From Bradyrhizobium iriomotense (GTDB taxonomy: Bacteria; Pseudomonadota; Alphaproteobacteria; Rhizobiales; Xanthobacteraceae), in the NCBI RefSeq assembly GCF_018129405.1, contig NZ_JAFCLP010000001.1, positions 620,001 through 684,000 on the forward strand: a DNA stretch of 64,000 bases, read 5' to 3'. The position numbers and the translations under genes are program-made. The notes below the pieces were generated by a model. It ran no database searches and had not been told where the DNA came from. It saw only the letters and a list, made by a program, of their open reading frames with translations. Of the stretch, positions 51,400 to 58,786 are shown in pieces; positions within the stretch are counted from its first letter, which is position 1, and each line of letters begins with the position of its first letter.

Positions 51400-52410
51400 A
51401 TGAGGAAAGTGGCTATCGCAGCGGGCGTGCTCGCAGCATCGACGGTGATCGCATCGGCGGCGACGCTGGACACGGTGAAGAGCCGCGGCACGCTGGTGTG
51501 CGGCGTCAGCGCCGGCTTTGCCGGCTTCTCCGCGCCGGACTCGCAAGGCAATTACAAGGGCCTCGACGTCGACTATTGCCGCGCACTCGCGGCCGGCGTG
51601 CTCGGTGATGCCAGCAAGGTGCGCTACGTCTCGCTGACGGCGCAGAACCGCTTCACCGCGCTGCAATCAGGCGAGATCGACGTGCTCTACCGCAACTCGA
51701 CGCAGACCTACTTGCGCGGTGTGACGCTTGGCCTGCGCCAGGGCCCGATCAACTTCTACGACGGCCAGGGTTTTGTGGTGAAGAAAGACCTCGGAGTGAA
51801 GGAGCTGAAGGACCTCAAGGGCGCCACCGTCTGCGTCGCGCAGGGCACCACGCACGAGGTCACGCTCGGCGATTACGGCCGCGCCAACGGCATCGACTGG
51901 AAGCCGCTGGTGTTCGACCGCGTCGACACCATGTACCAGACCTTCTTCGGCGGCCGCTGCGATGCCATGACCCAGGACGCTTCCGCGCTCGCCGGTGCCG
52001 TGACCACGGCCGCGCCGAACCCGGCCGACTACGTCGTACTGCCACAGACCATCAGCAAGGAACCGCTCGGCCCCTTCACTCGCAACGGCGACGAGGTCTG
52101 GAGCGACATCATCACCTGGCTGCATTACGGCCTGATCGAGGCCGAGGAGCTCGGCGTCACGCAAGCCAATGTCGAGGAGATGGCGAAGTCGCAGACCCCC
52201 GCGATCCAGCGCCTGCTGGGCGCTTCGGGCGATCTCGGCTCGCGGCTCGGGCTCGACAACAAATGGCTGGTCACCGCGATCAAGGCCACCGGCAATTACG
52301 GCGAGATCTATGAGCGCAATGTCGGCAAGGCCAGCCCGCTCAAGCTCGATCGCGGCCTCAACGGCCTCTGGAGCAAGGGCGGCTTGATGTACGCGGTGCC
52401 GTTCAAGTAG
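51400..52410 (+). CDS. aapJ: Amino acid ABC transporter substrate-binding protein (AapJ-like)
   Basis: A 336-residue periplasmic binding protein. A Sec signal peptide (VAIAAGVLAASTVIASAAT, cleavage near 21) leads into TLDTVKSRGTLVCGVSAGFA, the typical AapJ start, and DVDYCRALAAGVLGD. It belongs to the family that binds polar L-amino acids. It is separated from aapQM by the RpiR regulator and aminotransferase genes, which is unlike the compact aapJQMP order of rhizobia. GGGGAGAGT precedes the ATG. Confidence 0.88.
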   Translation: MRKVAIAAGVLAASTVIASAATLDTVKSRGTLVCGVSAGFAGFSAPDSQGNYKGLDVDYCRALAAGVLGDASKVRYVSLTAQNRFTALQSGEIDVLYRNSTQTYLRGVTLGLRQGPINFYDGQGFVVKKDLGVKELKDLKGATVCVAQGTTHEVTLGDYGRANGIDWKPLVFDRVDTMYQTFFGGRCDAMTQDASALAGAVTTAAPNPADYVVLPQTISKEPLGPFTRNGDEVWSDIITWLHYGLIEAEELGVTQANVEEMAKSQTPAIQRLLGASGDLGSRLGLDNKWLVTAIKATGNYGEIYERNVGKASPLKLDRGLNGLWSKGGLMYAVPFK

Positions 52411-52421
52411 ACGGTACTTCA

Positions 52422-52556
52422 CCTCTCCCCGCCTGCGGGGAGAGGTCGACCGCGCAGCGGTCGGGTGAGGGGGAGCTTCCGCGAGTCCGACTCTCACCAG
52501 CCCCGTGGAGACTCCCCCTCACCCCGACCCTCTCCCCGCAAGCGGGGCGAGGGAGA
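52422..52556. repeat. Inverted repeat, CCTCTCCCCGC family (copy 2)
   Basis: CCTCTCCCCGCCTGCGGGGAGAGG at the left (two self-complementary halves of 10 and 10 around CTGC) and CCCTCTCCCCGCAAGCGGGG at the right, with inner GGTGAGGGGGAGCTTCCGCG and ACTCCCCCTCACCC. It lies between the binding-protein stop and the racemase-like start and is related to 11071-11227. Confidence 0.83.
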
Positions 52557-52569
52557 AGAGACGCCAGCC

Positions 52570-53208
52570 ATGCGCATCGCACTCATCCACGCCCTCAAGC
52601 ATTCCATCGCGCCGATCGAGGCGGCATTTGCGCAGGCGTGGCCGCAGGCGCGGCTGATGAACCTGCTCGACGACAGCCTATCGGCGGATCTGGCGCGCGA
52701 CGGTGAGCTCACCGATGCCATGACCGAGCGTTTTCTCGCGCTCGGCGACTACGCGGCGGCAACGGGGGCCAACGCGACCCTGTTCACCTGCTCGGCGTTC
52801 GGTCCCTGCATCGAGGCCGTCGCACGAGCGCATGCGCCGATGCCGGTCTTGAAGCCGAATGAAGCGATGATCGAGCGCGCGGTGACGGTGGGCAAGCGGA
52901 TCGGCCTGCTCTCGACCTTCCCGCCAACGCTGGTCTCGATGCCGCCGGAATTCCCCGCCTCGGTCCAGGTCGTGCCGAAACTCGCCGAAGGCGCGCTGGC
53001 TGCGCTCGACCGCGGCGACCGCGCCACACATGACCGACTGATCGTCGAAGCATCGGAGGATTTGCGCGATTGCGACGTCATTGCACTGGCGCAGTTCAGC
53101 ATCGCCGCAACCGCGCCGCTCGTTGCCGAAGCTACTGGCCGTCCAGTCGTCACCACGCCTGATAGTGCAGTCGACAAGCTGATGAGGCTGCTGAAGGTGA
53201 GGGCCTAA
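52570..53208 (+). CDS. Aspartate/glutamate racemase-family protein
   Basis: A 212-residue protein of the Asp/Glu/hydantoin racemase and maleate isomerase fold. The first catalytic Cys is Cys74 in LFTCSAFGPC. The second Cys-containing motif, usually GCTEF, is replaced by ALAQFS around residues 172-177, so the two-Cys racemase mechanism is not possible as normally drawn. A decarboxylase, isomerase or one-Cys lyase activity could be expected. The ATG at 52570 starts MRIALIHALKHSIAP. It follows the binding protein after an inverted repeat and overlaps the convergent TetR gene by four bases. Confidence 0.8.
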   Translation: MRIALIHALKHSIAPIEAAFAQAWPQARLMNLLDDSLSADLARDGELTDAMTERFLALGDYAAATGANATLFTCSAFGPCIEAVARAHAPMPVLKPNEAMIERAVTVGKRIGLLSTFPPTLVSMPPEFPASVQVVPKLAEGALAALDRGDRATHDRLIVEASEDLRDCDVIALAQFSIAATAPLVAEATGRPVVTTPDSAVDKLMRLLKVRA

Positions 53209-53852
53209 GCTCCAGCCTTTTTCCGACGCCGCGCGTCCTTGATCGCGGCCGTCAGCGCGGCCTTCGTCTCATTGACAAAATCCTCGACCAGCTCCTCACG
53301 CGTGGTATGCGCGGCCTCGCCGGTCAAAAGTCCCTGCTCGGCCAGCATCACCACGCCATGCAGCGCCGCCCAAATCTTGAGGGCCTGCCGCTCGCGCAAA
53401 TAGCCGACGGCCGGCACTTCCAGGGCCTCGATGACAAGCGCGAACGTCTCGCGCGTGGCCTCATGCAGCTCGCTGCCCTTGGCGGCGCAGGACACTGTGC
53501 GGGACGCAAACATCAGGCGATAGATGCCGTTACGGCGCAATCCGAAGTCCAGCATCGCCTGCGCCAGCGACGACAGCTTCGACTGCTTTGACGGTTTCGC
53601 CATCGCCGCCCGAAAGGTTGCACTGAGCTGCCGGAACGCTTCCGCCGTCACCGCCGTTAGCAGCGCATCACGGTCGGCGAAGTGCCGATACGGCGCCGGC
53701 TGCGAGACGCCGAGCTGTTTCGCCAGCGCCTTGATGCTGATCGCTTCCGCGCCACCCTGCTCAGCCTCGCGCAACGCGGCCTTGATCAGGGCGTCCCGGA
53801 GGTCGCCATGATGGTAGGTGTTCTCGGGCTTGCGAGCGAGTTGTGAACGCAT
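53205..53852 (-). CDS. TetR/AcrR-family transcriptional regulator
   Basis: A 215-residue regulator with an N-terminal TetR HTH (about 14-60: TYHHGDLRDALIKAALREAE, SIKALAKQLGVSQPAPYRHF) and a ligand-binding C-terminal domain of the TetR_C_33-like type (LKIWAALHGVVMLAEQGLL). It is divergent from the ferredoxin-P450 genes over 156 bp that include a sigma-70-type promoter and an imperfect palindrome, so it most likely represses them. The ATG at 53852 is chosen; the frame extends upstream through the promoter region and is rejected. Confidence 0.9.
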   Translation of the reverse strand: MRSQLARKPENTYHHGDLRDALIKAALREAEQGGAEAISIKALAKQLGVSQPAPYRHFADRDALLTAVTAEAFRQLSATFRAAMAKPSKQSKLSSLAQAMLDFGLRRNGIYRLMFASRTVSCAAKGSELHEATRETFALVIEALEVPAVGYLRERQALKIWAALHGVVMLAEQGLLTGEAAHTTREELVEDFVNETKAALTAAIKDARRRKKAGA

Positions 53853-53879
53853 GTTACGGCGAAGCCTATAAGTTTGCGC

Positions 53880-53909
53880 TTGACAGGGGAAGCCCGCCGC
53901 GAATGTAAT
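53880..53909 (+). promoter_or_regulatory. Sigma-70-type promoter for ferredoxin-P450 unit
   Basis: TTGACA (53880-53885) and TGTAAT (53904-53909) are separated by 18 bases, about 100 bases upstream of the ferredoxin start and pointing towards it. The hexamers match consensus at 6/6 and 5/6. Confidence 0.6.
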
Positions 53910-53919
53910 AGGATATAAC
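53905..53919. promoter_or_regulatory. Candidate TetR operator
   Basis: GTAATA-GGA-TATAAC is an imperfect palindrome (5 of 6 arm pairs) overlapping the -10 element of the promoter at 53880-53909 in the divergent region next to the TetR gene, a typical repressor location. Confidence 0.4.
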
Positions 53920-54008
53920 TTAAAGCGAGCGGCAAATGCCGCCGATAAGATTGACATGAGGAACGCGGGCCGCCTTTCGCGCGCACGCAAACGACCAAGG
54001 AAGCTGCA

Positions 54009-54218
54009 ATGGCAGAGCGACTGAAGGTTCACGTCGATCCCGACAAATGCCAGGGCCATGCGCGCTGCAAGGCGCTGGCGCCGGAGCTGTTCGAGCTCGA
54101 CGAATACGGCAACGCGCACGAAGCCGGCGATGGCACGGTTCCGCCGGGCCTCGAAGACAAGGCGTGGCTTGCCAAATCCAACTGCCCGGAAATCGCAATC
54201 GATGTGATCGAGGAATAG
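54009..54218 (+). CDS. P450-type [3Fe-4S] ferredoxin
   Basis: A 69-residue ferredoxin of the bacterial P450 redox-partner type. Cys14 and Cys20 (KCQGHARC) and Cys59 (NCPE) give three cluster ligands; the fourth Cys position is His17, consistent with a [3Fe-4S] cluster. It passes electrons from a reductase, which is not encoded here, to the cytochrome P450 encoded 60 bases downstream. AAGGAAGCTGCA precedes the ATG. Confidence 0.9.
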   Translation: MAERLKVHVDPDKCQGHARCKALAPELFELDEYGNAHEAGDGTVPPGLEDKAWLAKSNCPEIAIDVIEE

Positions 54219-54278
54219 CGCGGCCTCCGGCCACCCCGCCTGCATTCAGCGAACACGAGCCCCAAGGGAAGTTTCGAG

Positions 54279-55499
54279 ATGTCCGACGTCAGCCAGCCTG
54301 TCGCCCATCCGCCCGTCACCGACTGGGTCAACGACTTCGACCACACCGATCCGCAATGGACGGACGATCCCTTCCCGATCTGGGACGAGTTGCGCGCCGC
54401 AAGCCCGGTCGTGCACACCGAGCGGTTCCTCGGCTGCTACATGCCGACGACCTACGAGGCGGTGCGCGAGATCGCCAACGACACCGAGCATTTCTCCTCG
54501 CGCCGCATCATCGTCCGCGACGTGCGGCCGGAGATCGCCAGGAACGCAGCCCCTCCGATCACCTCGGACCCGCCCGTGCACAAGCCGGCCAAGCAGCTGC
54601 TGCTGCCGCCATTCACGCCGGACGCGATGAAGAAGCTGGAACCACGGATGCGCGCGATCTGCAACGAGCTGATCGACGGGTTCATCGCGGACGGCAAGGT
54701 GGATGCTGCCGCACGCTACAGCAAATACATCCCGGTTCAGGCTATCGCGCACATGCTCGGCATCCCCGAGAGCGACAGCGATCTCTTCATCAATTGGATC
54801 CACATGATCCTGGAGCTCGGCATCAGGGACGAGAACATGCTGCTCCAGGCCGTGCGCGAGATGAGCGACTATTTCAGGGGGCATATCGAGGAGCGCAGAT
54901 CGAGGCCGACGGACGATCTCATCTCCTACCTGATGAACGCCAAGGACAAGGAGGGCAACCCGCTCGAGGATTCCCATGTGCTGGGCTCGCTGCGCCTGCT
55001 TCTGATCGCCGGCATCGACACCACCTGGAGCGCGATCGGCTCCTCGCTCTGGCATCTCGCCAGGACTCCCGCCGACTGCGCGCGGCTGATCGCCGAACCC
55101 GGGCTGATCCCGACCGCCGTGGAAGAGCTGCTGCGCGCCTATTCGCCGGTGACCATGGCGCGCGAGGTGGTCAAGGACACCGCAATCTCGGGCTGCCCGG
55201 TCAAGGCGGGCAACATGGTGCTGCTGTCCTTCCCGGCCGCCAACCGCGATCCAAGAATGTTTCCGGACGCTGACAAAGTCGTGATCGACCGCCGCGAAAA
55301 CCGCCACGCCGCCTTCGGGCTCGGCATCCATCGCTGCGTCGGTTCCAACCTTGCGCGAATGGAGATGCAGGTTGCACTGGAGGAATGGCTGAGGCGAATT
55401 CCTGATTTCCGCCTCGATCCGGCAGGCACCGTGACCTGGTCGCAGGGCACAGTGAGAGGCCCCCGGCAGTTGCCATTTCTGCTGGGAAAGGCGATGTAG
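54279..55499 (+). CDS. Cytochrome P450
   Basis: A 406-residue soluble bacterial P450 monooxygenase. The I-helix oxygen-activation motif is AGIDTTWSAIGSSLWHLA (about residues 245-262), the ExxR-type EELLRAYSPVT follows, and the heme-thiolate ligand is Cys353 in FGLGIHRCVGSN. It should hydroxylate an unknown hydrophobic substrate using electrons from the adjacent [3Fe-4S] ferredoxin. Normal length, no membrane anchor. GGGAAGTTTCGAG precedes the ATG. Shares the TetR-controlled unit. Confidence 0.93.
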   Translation: MSDVSQPVAHPPVTDWVNDFDHTDPQWTDDPFPIWDELRAASPVVHTERFLGCYMPTTYEAVREIANDTEHFSSRRIIVRDVRPEIARNAAPPITSDPPVHKPAKQLLLPPFTPDAMKKLEPRMRAICNELIDGFIADGKVDAAARYSKYIPVQAIAHMLGIPESDSDLFINWIHMILELGIRDENMLLQAVREMSDYFRGHIEERRSRPTDDLISYLMNAKDKEGNPLEDSHVLGSLRLLLIAGIDTTWSAIGSSLWHLARTPADCARLIAEPGLIPTAVEELLRAYSPVTMAREVVKDTAISGCPVKAGNMVLLSFPAANRDPRMFPDADKVVIDRRENRHAAFGLGIHRCVGSNLARMEMQVALEEWLRRIPDFRLDPAGTVTWSQGTVRGPRQLPFLLGKAM

Positions 55500-55535
55500 G
55501 CCTTCCCAAGAACAAGGGAAGTGGAAAGGCCGGGC

Positions 55536-56858
55536 GTGACTGAGCAAGCAATCAAACCGGCCTCGGAGTATTTTGACGTCGCCGACGCCGAGCGCCGGAT
55601 CAAGGCGATCTTCATCGGCTCGATCGGCAATCTCGTCGAGTGGTACGATTTCTACGCCTATACGGCGTTCGCGCTCTATTTCGCCCCCGCCTTCTTCCCC
55701 GGCAACGACCCCGTCGTGCAGCAATTGAACGTTGCCGTCGTATTCGCGGCAACCTTCCTGATGCGTCCCCTCGGCGGCTGGTTCTTCGGCTACCTCGCCG
55801 ACCATTTCGGCCGGCGCATCTCGCTGACGCTGTCCGTCGTCTTCATGTGCTTCGGCTCGCTGATCATCGCGCTGACGCCGACCTATGCCACGATCGGCTT
55901 TGCCGCGCCGGTCATCCTCGCGCTCGCCCGCGTGATCGAAGGCCTCAGCCTCGGCGGCGAATACGGCGCCAGCGCCACGTATCTCAGCGAGGTCGCCGAT
56001 CCCAAGCACCGCGGCTTCTATTCCAGCTTCCAGTACGTCACCCTGATCGGCGGCCAGCTCACCGCGATCATCGTGCTGCTGCTCCTGCAAAAGGTCTTCC
56101 TGACGCCGGAAGAGCTGAAGGCCTGGGGCTGGCGCATCCCGTTCGCAATCGGCGCGGGGCTCGCGATATTCGCCGCGGTGATGCGCCGCGGCCTGCATGA
56201 GACAGAAGCGTTCGAGGAAGCCAAGAAGGTGGTGAAGCCGACCGGCTCGATCACCAATCTGCTGCGCTATCCGCGCGAGTTGCTGCTGGTGGTCGGCCTC
56301 ACCGCCGGCGGCACCGCGGCGTTCTACACCTTCACCACCTACATGCAGACCTTCGTCAAGCTCTCGGTCGGGCTGACCGAGGACCAGACAACCTTCGTGA
56401 TCTTCGGCACGCTCATCTTCGCGACCATCCTGCAGCCGGTCTACGGCGCCATCTCCGACAAGATCGGACGCAAGCCGCTGCTGATCTTCTTCGGTGTCGC
56501 CGGCACGCTTGCAACCGTTCCGCTGCTGATGGCCCTGAAGGAGGCCAAGTCGCCCTTCATGGCTTTCATCCTGATCTGCTGCGCCTGGCTGTTCGTCGCC
56601 GGCTACACCTCGATCAACGCGGTGGTGAAGGCCGAGCTGTTCCCGACCAATGTCCGCGCGCTCGGCGTCGGCCTGCCCTACGCCATCACGGTCTCGATCT
56701 TCGGCGGTACCGCGCCGGCGATCGCGCTCTACTTCAAGACCATTGGGCACGAGGACTGGTTCTATTACTATCTCGCCGGAATCATCTGCCTGTCGCTGAT
56801 CATCTATTCCACCATGCGCGACACCAAGCACGCCTCCGCAATGCATCGCCACGAGTAG
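55536..56858 (+). CDS. MFS transporter, metabolite:H+ symporter (KgtP/ProP-like)
   Basis: A 440-residue, 12-helix major facilitator of the MHS family, which takes up organic acids or compatible solutes with protons. SIGNLVEWYDFYAYTAFALY is the family N-terminus, GYLADHFGRRISL is the loop 2-3 motif and RVIEGLSLGGEYGASATYL matches the fifth helix. The GTG at 55536 has GGAAAGG at six bases; the GTG at 55521 has only GGG two bases before it and is less likely. It follows the P450 by 36 bases and the sulfite-oxidase-like gene starts three bases after it. Confidence 0.88.
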   Translation: MTEQAIKPASEYFDVADAERRIKAIFIGSIGNLVEWYDFYAYTAFALYFAPAFFPGNDPVVQQLNVAVVFAATFLMRPLGGWFFGYLADHFGRRISLTLSVVFMCFGSLIIALTPTYATIGFAAPVILALARVIEGLSLGGEYGASATYLSEVADPKHRGFYSSFQYVTLIGGQLTAIIVLLLLQKVFLTPEELKAWGWRIPFAIGAGLAIFAAVMRRGLHETEAFEEAKKVVKPTGSITNLLRYPRELLLVVGLTAGGTAAFYTFTTYMQTFVKLSVGLTEDQTTFVIFGTLIFATILQPVYGAISDKIGRKPLLIFFGVAGTLATVPLLMALKEAKSPFMAFILICCAWLFVAGYTSINAVVKAELFPTNVRALGVGLPYAITVSIFGGTAPAIALYFKTIGHEDWFYYYLAGIICLSLIIYSTMRDTKHASAMHRHE

Positions 56859-56861
56859 CTC

Positions 56862-57524
56862 ATGGCCGACGACGAACCGCTGCCCGACAGCAAGCTGACC
56901 CGCACCAAGGAGAAATGGGCGCGCGAAGGCCGTTTCCTGACGGGCAAGGACACGCGGCCGGAAGACCAGCGCCTGCCGCCCGGGCAGCACCTGACCAAGG
57001 ATTGGCCGGTGCTCGATCTCGGGGTCATGCCGCCGGTGTCGCGTGAACGCTGGCGGCTCGACGTCTACGGCGCGATCGAAAATCCCGTGTTCTGGAGCTT
57101 CGCCGAGTTCACCGCGCAGAAGCAAGAGCAGTTCACCTCCGACATCCACTGCGTGACGACCTGGTCGCGCTACGACAATGAGTGGGAGGGCCTCGCCACG
57201 CGCGAGCTGCTCGCCGTCTGCCGGCCGCGCGAGGATGCGCGCTTCGTGGTGCTGCATTCCTACGACGGCTACACCACCAACCTCGCACTTGAAGACTTCG
57301 CCGCCGAGGACGCCCTGCTCGCCCACAGCTGGTCAGGACAACCGCTGACGGAGGAGCACGGCGGCCCGGTGCGGCTGGTGGTGCCGCATCTCTATTTCTG
57401 GAAGAGCGCGAAATGGCTCCAGGCCATCGAGTTCCTGACCGAGGACGCGCCGGGCTTCTGGGAAGCCCGCGGCTATCATAACCGCGGCAATCCCTGGGCC
57501 GAGCAGCGCTATTCGAGCGACTAA
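56862..57524 (+). CDS. Sulfite oxidase-like molybdopterin oxidoreductase (YuiH type)
   Basis: A 220-residue protein of the sulfite oxidase/nitrate reductase molybdopterin fold, in its short soluble form. The molybdenum-ligating Cys is Cys97 in SDIHCVTTWSRYDNEWEG, with further cofactor contacts in YDGYTTNLAL and VRLVVPHLYFWKSAKWL. There is no signal peptide or heme domain, unlike periplasmic MsrP. Its substrate is unknown. It begins three bases after the MFS stop and so belongs to the same transcript. Confidence 0.87.
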   Translation: MADDEPLPDSKLTRTKEKWAREGRFLTGKDTRPEDQRLPPGQHLTKDWPVLDLGVMPPVSRERWRLDVYGAIENPVFWSFAEFTAQKQEQFTSDIHCVTTWSRYDNEWEGLATRELLAVCRPREDARFVVLHSYDGYTTNLALEDFAAEDALLAHSWSGQPLTEEHGGPVRLVVPHLYFWKSAKWLQAIEFLTEDAPGFWEARGYHNRGNPWAEQRYSSD

Positions 57525-57552
57525 ATAGCTTCAAACAGAACGGGGGAATCCC

Positions 57553-58776
57553 ATGCCCACGGAACGCTTTCAATTCACCGGCGAGGGCGGCCATCAGCTT
57601 GCGGCGGCGCTCGATCTGCCCGACGGCGAGCCCGCCGCCTACGCGCTGTTCGCGCACTGCTTCACCTGCGGCAAGGATGCGCTGGCGGCCAAACGCATCT
57701 CGGTCGCCCTCGCCGCCAGAGGCATCGCGGTGCTGCGCTTCGACTTCACCGGGCTCGGCTCCAGCGAGGGCGATTTCGCCAATTCGACCTTTTCCTCCAA
57801 CGTCGCCGATCTCGTGCGCACGGCCGATCATCTGCGGAGCGTCCGCAAGGCACCGTCGATCCTGATCGGCCACAGCCTCGGCGGCGCGGCGATCCTGGCC
57901 GCGGCCGGAAAGATTCCCGAGGCAAGAGCGGTGGCCACCATCGCGGCGCCCTCCGATCCCGCTCACGTCACCGGCCTCTTCAAAGAGCATATCGACAACA
58001 TCCGCACGCAGGGCGAGGTCGAGGTCTCGCTCGCAGGGCGCCCGTTCCGGATCAAGCGCGAATTCCTCGACGACATTGCCGAGCACGAGCTGATGAAGGA
58101 TGTTACCGGCCTGCACAAGGCGCTGCTGGTGATGCATTCGCCCGTTGACGACACCGTCGGCATCGACAATGCGACCAAGATTTTCGTTGCGGCGAAGCAC
58201 CCCAAGAGCTTTGTCTCGCTCGACCATACCGATCATCTCCTGACCAAGCCGGCCGATACGCTCTACGCGGCCGACGTGATCGTCGCCTGGGCGAGCCGCT
58301 ACATCGACACCGCAAAACCTGCGAAGGTGATGGATCTTGCGGAAGAACCGCGCAAAGTGGTGGTGCAGGAGACCCGCAAGAGCAAGTTCAACCAGACCAT
58401 CACCGTCGGGCCGCATCATCTCGTCGCGGACGAGCCGAAGGGTGCCGGCGGCGAGGATGCCGGTCCCGGTCCCTACGACTTCCTGCTTGCTGGGCTCGGC
58501 GCCTGCACCTCCATGACCATGCGCCTCTATGCCGACCGAAAATCGCTGCCGCTCGATCGCGTCACGGTCACGCTGAAGCACTCGAAGATCTACGCCAAGG
58601 ATTGCGCGGAGTGCGAGACGCGCGAGGGCATGCTCGACCAGATCGAGCGCGACATCGCGATGGATGGCGCGCTCGATGCCGAGCAGCGCAAGAAGCTGAT
58701 GGAGATCGCCGACAAGTGCCCGGTGCACCGCACGCTGACATCGGAGATCCGCATCGTGACGAAGGCGGTGGATTAG
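57553..58776 (+). CDS. Alpha/beta hydrolase-OsmC fusion protein
   Basis: A 407-residue two-domain protein. Residues about 1-255 are an alpha/beta hydrolase with the nucleophile elbow IGHSLGG (Ser108), an Asp in HSPVDDTVGI and a His near SLDHTDHLL. Residues about 270-407 are an OsmC/Ohr-type domain with the paired reactive cysteines Cys318 (LGACTSMTM) and Cys389 (DKCPVHRT), which would reduce organic hydroperoxides. The fusion is known in proteobacteria. It suggests hydrolysis and detoxification of the same acyl or peroxy compound, but that is inference. Start ATG follows GGGGGAATCC. Confidence 0.9.
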   Translation: MPTERFQFTGEGGHQLAAALDLPDGEPAAYALFAHCFTCGKDALAAKRISVALAARGIAVLRFDFTGLGSSEGDFANSTFSSNVADLVRTADHLRSVRKAPSILIGHSLGGAAILAAAGKIPEARAVATIAAPSDPAHVTGLFKEHIDNIRTQGEVEVSLAGRPFRIKREFLDDIAEHELMKDVTGLHKALLVMHSPVDDTVGIDNATKIFVAAKHPKSFVSLDHTDHLLTKPADTLYAADVIVAWASRYIDTAKPAKVMDLAEEPRKVVVQETRKSKFNQTITVGPHHLVADEPKGAGGEDAGPGPYDFLLAGLGACTSMTMRLYADRKSLPLDRVTVTLKHSKIYAKDCAECETREGMLDQIERDIAMDGALDAEQRKKLMEIADKCPVHRTLTSEIRIVTKAVD

Positions 58777-58786
58777 CGCGCAGTCG

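Noticed and set aside
54246-57326. Open frame of over 1000 codons on the minus strand
   Set aside because: It is antisense to the P450, MFS and sulfite-oxidase-like genes, all of which have clear family motifs. Long antisense frames are expected at this GC content.
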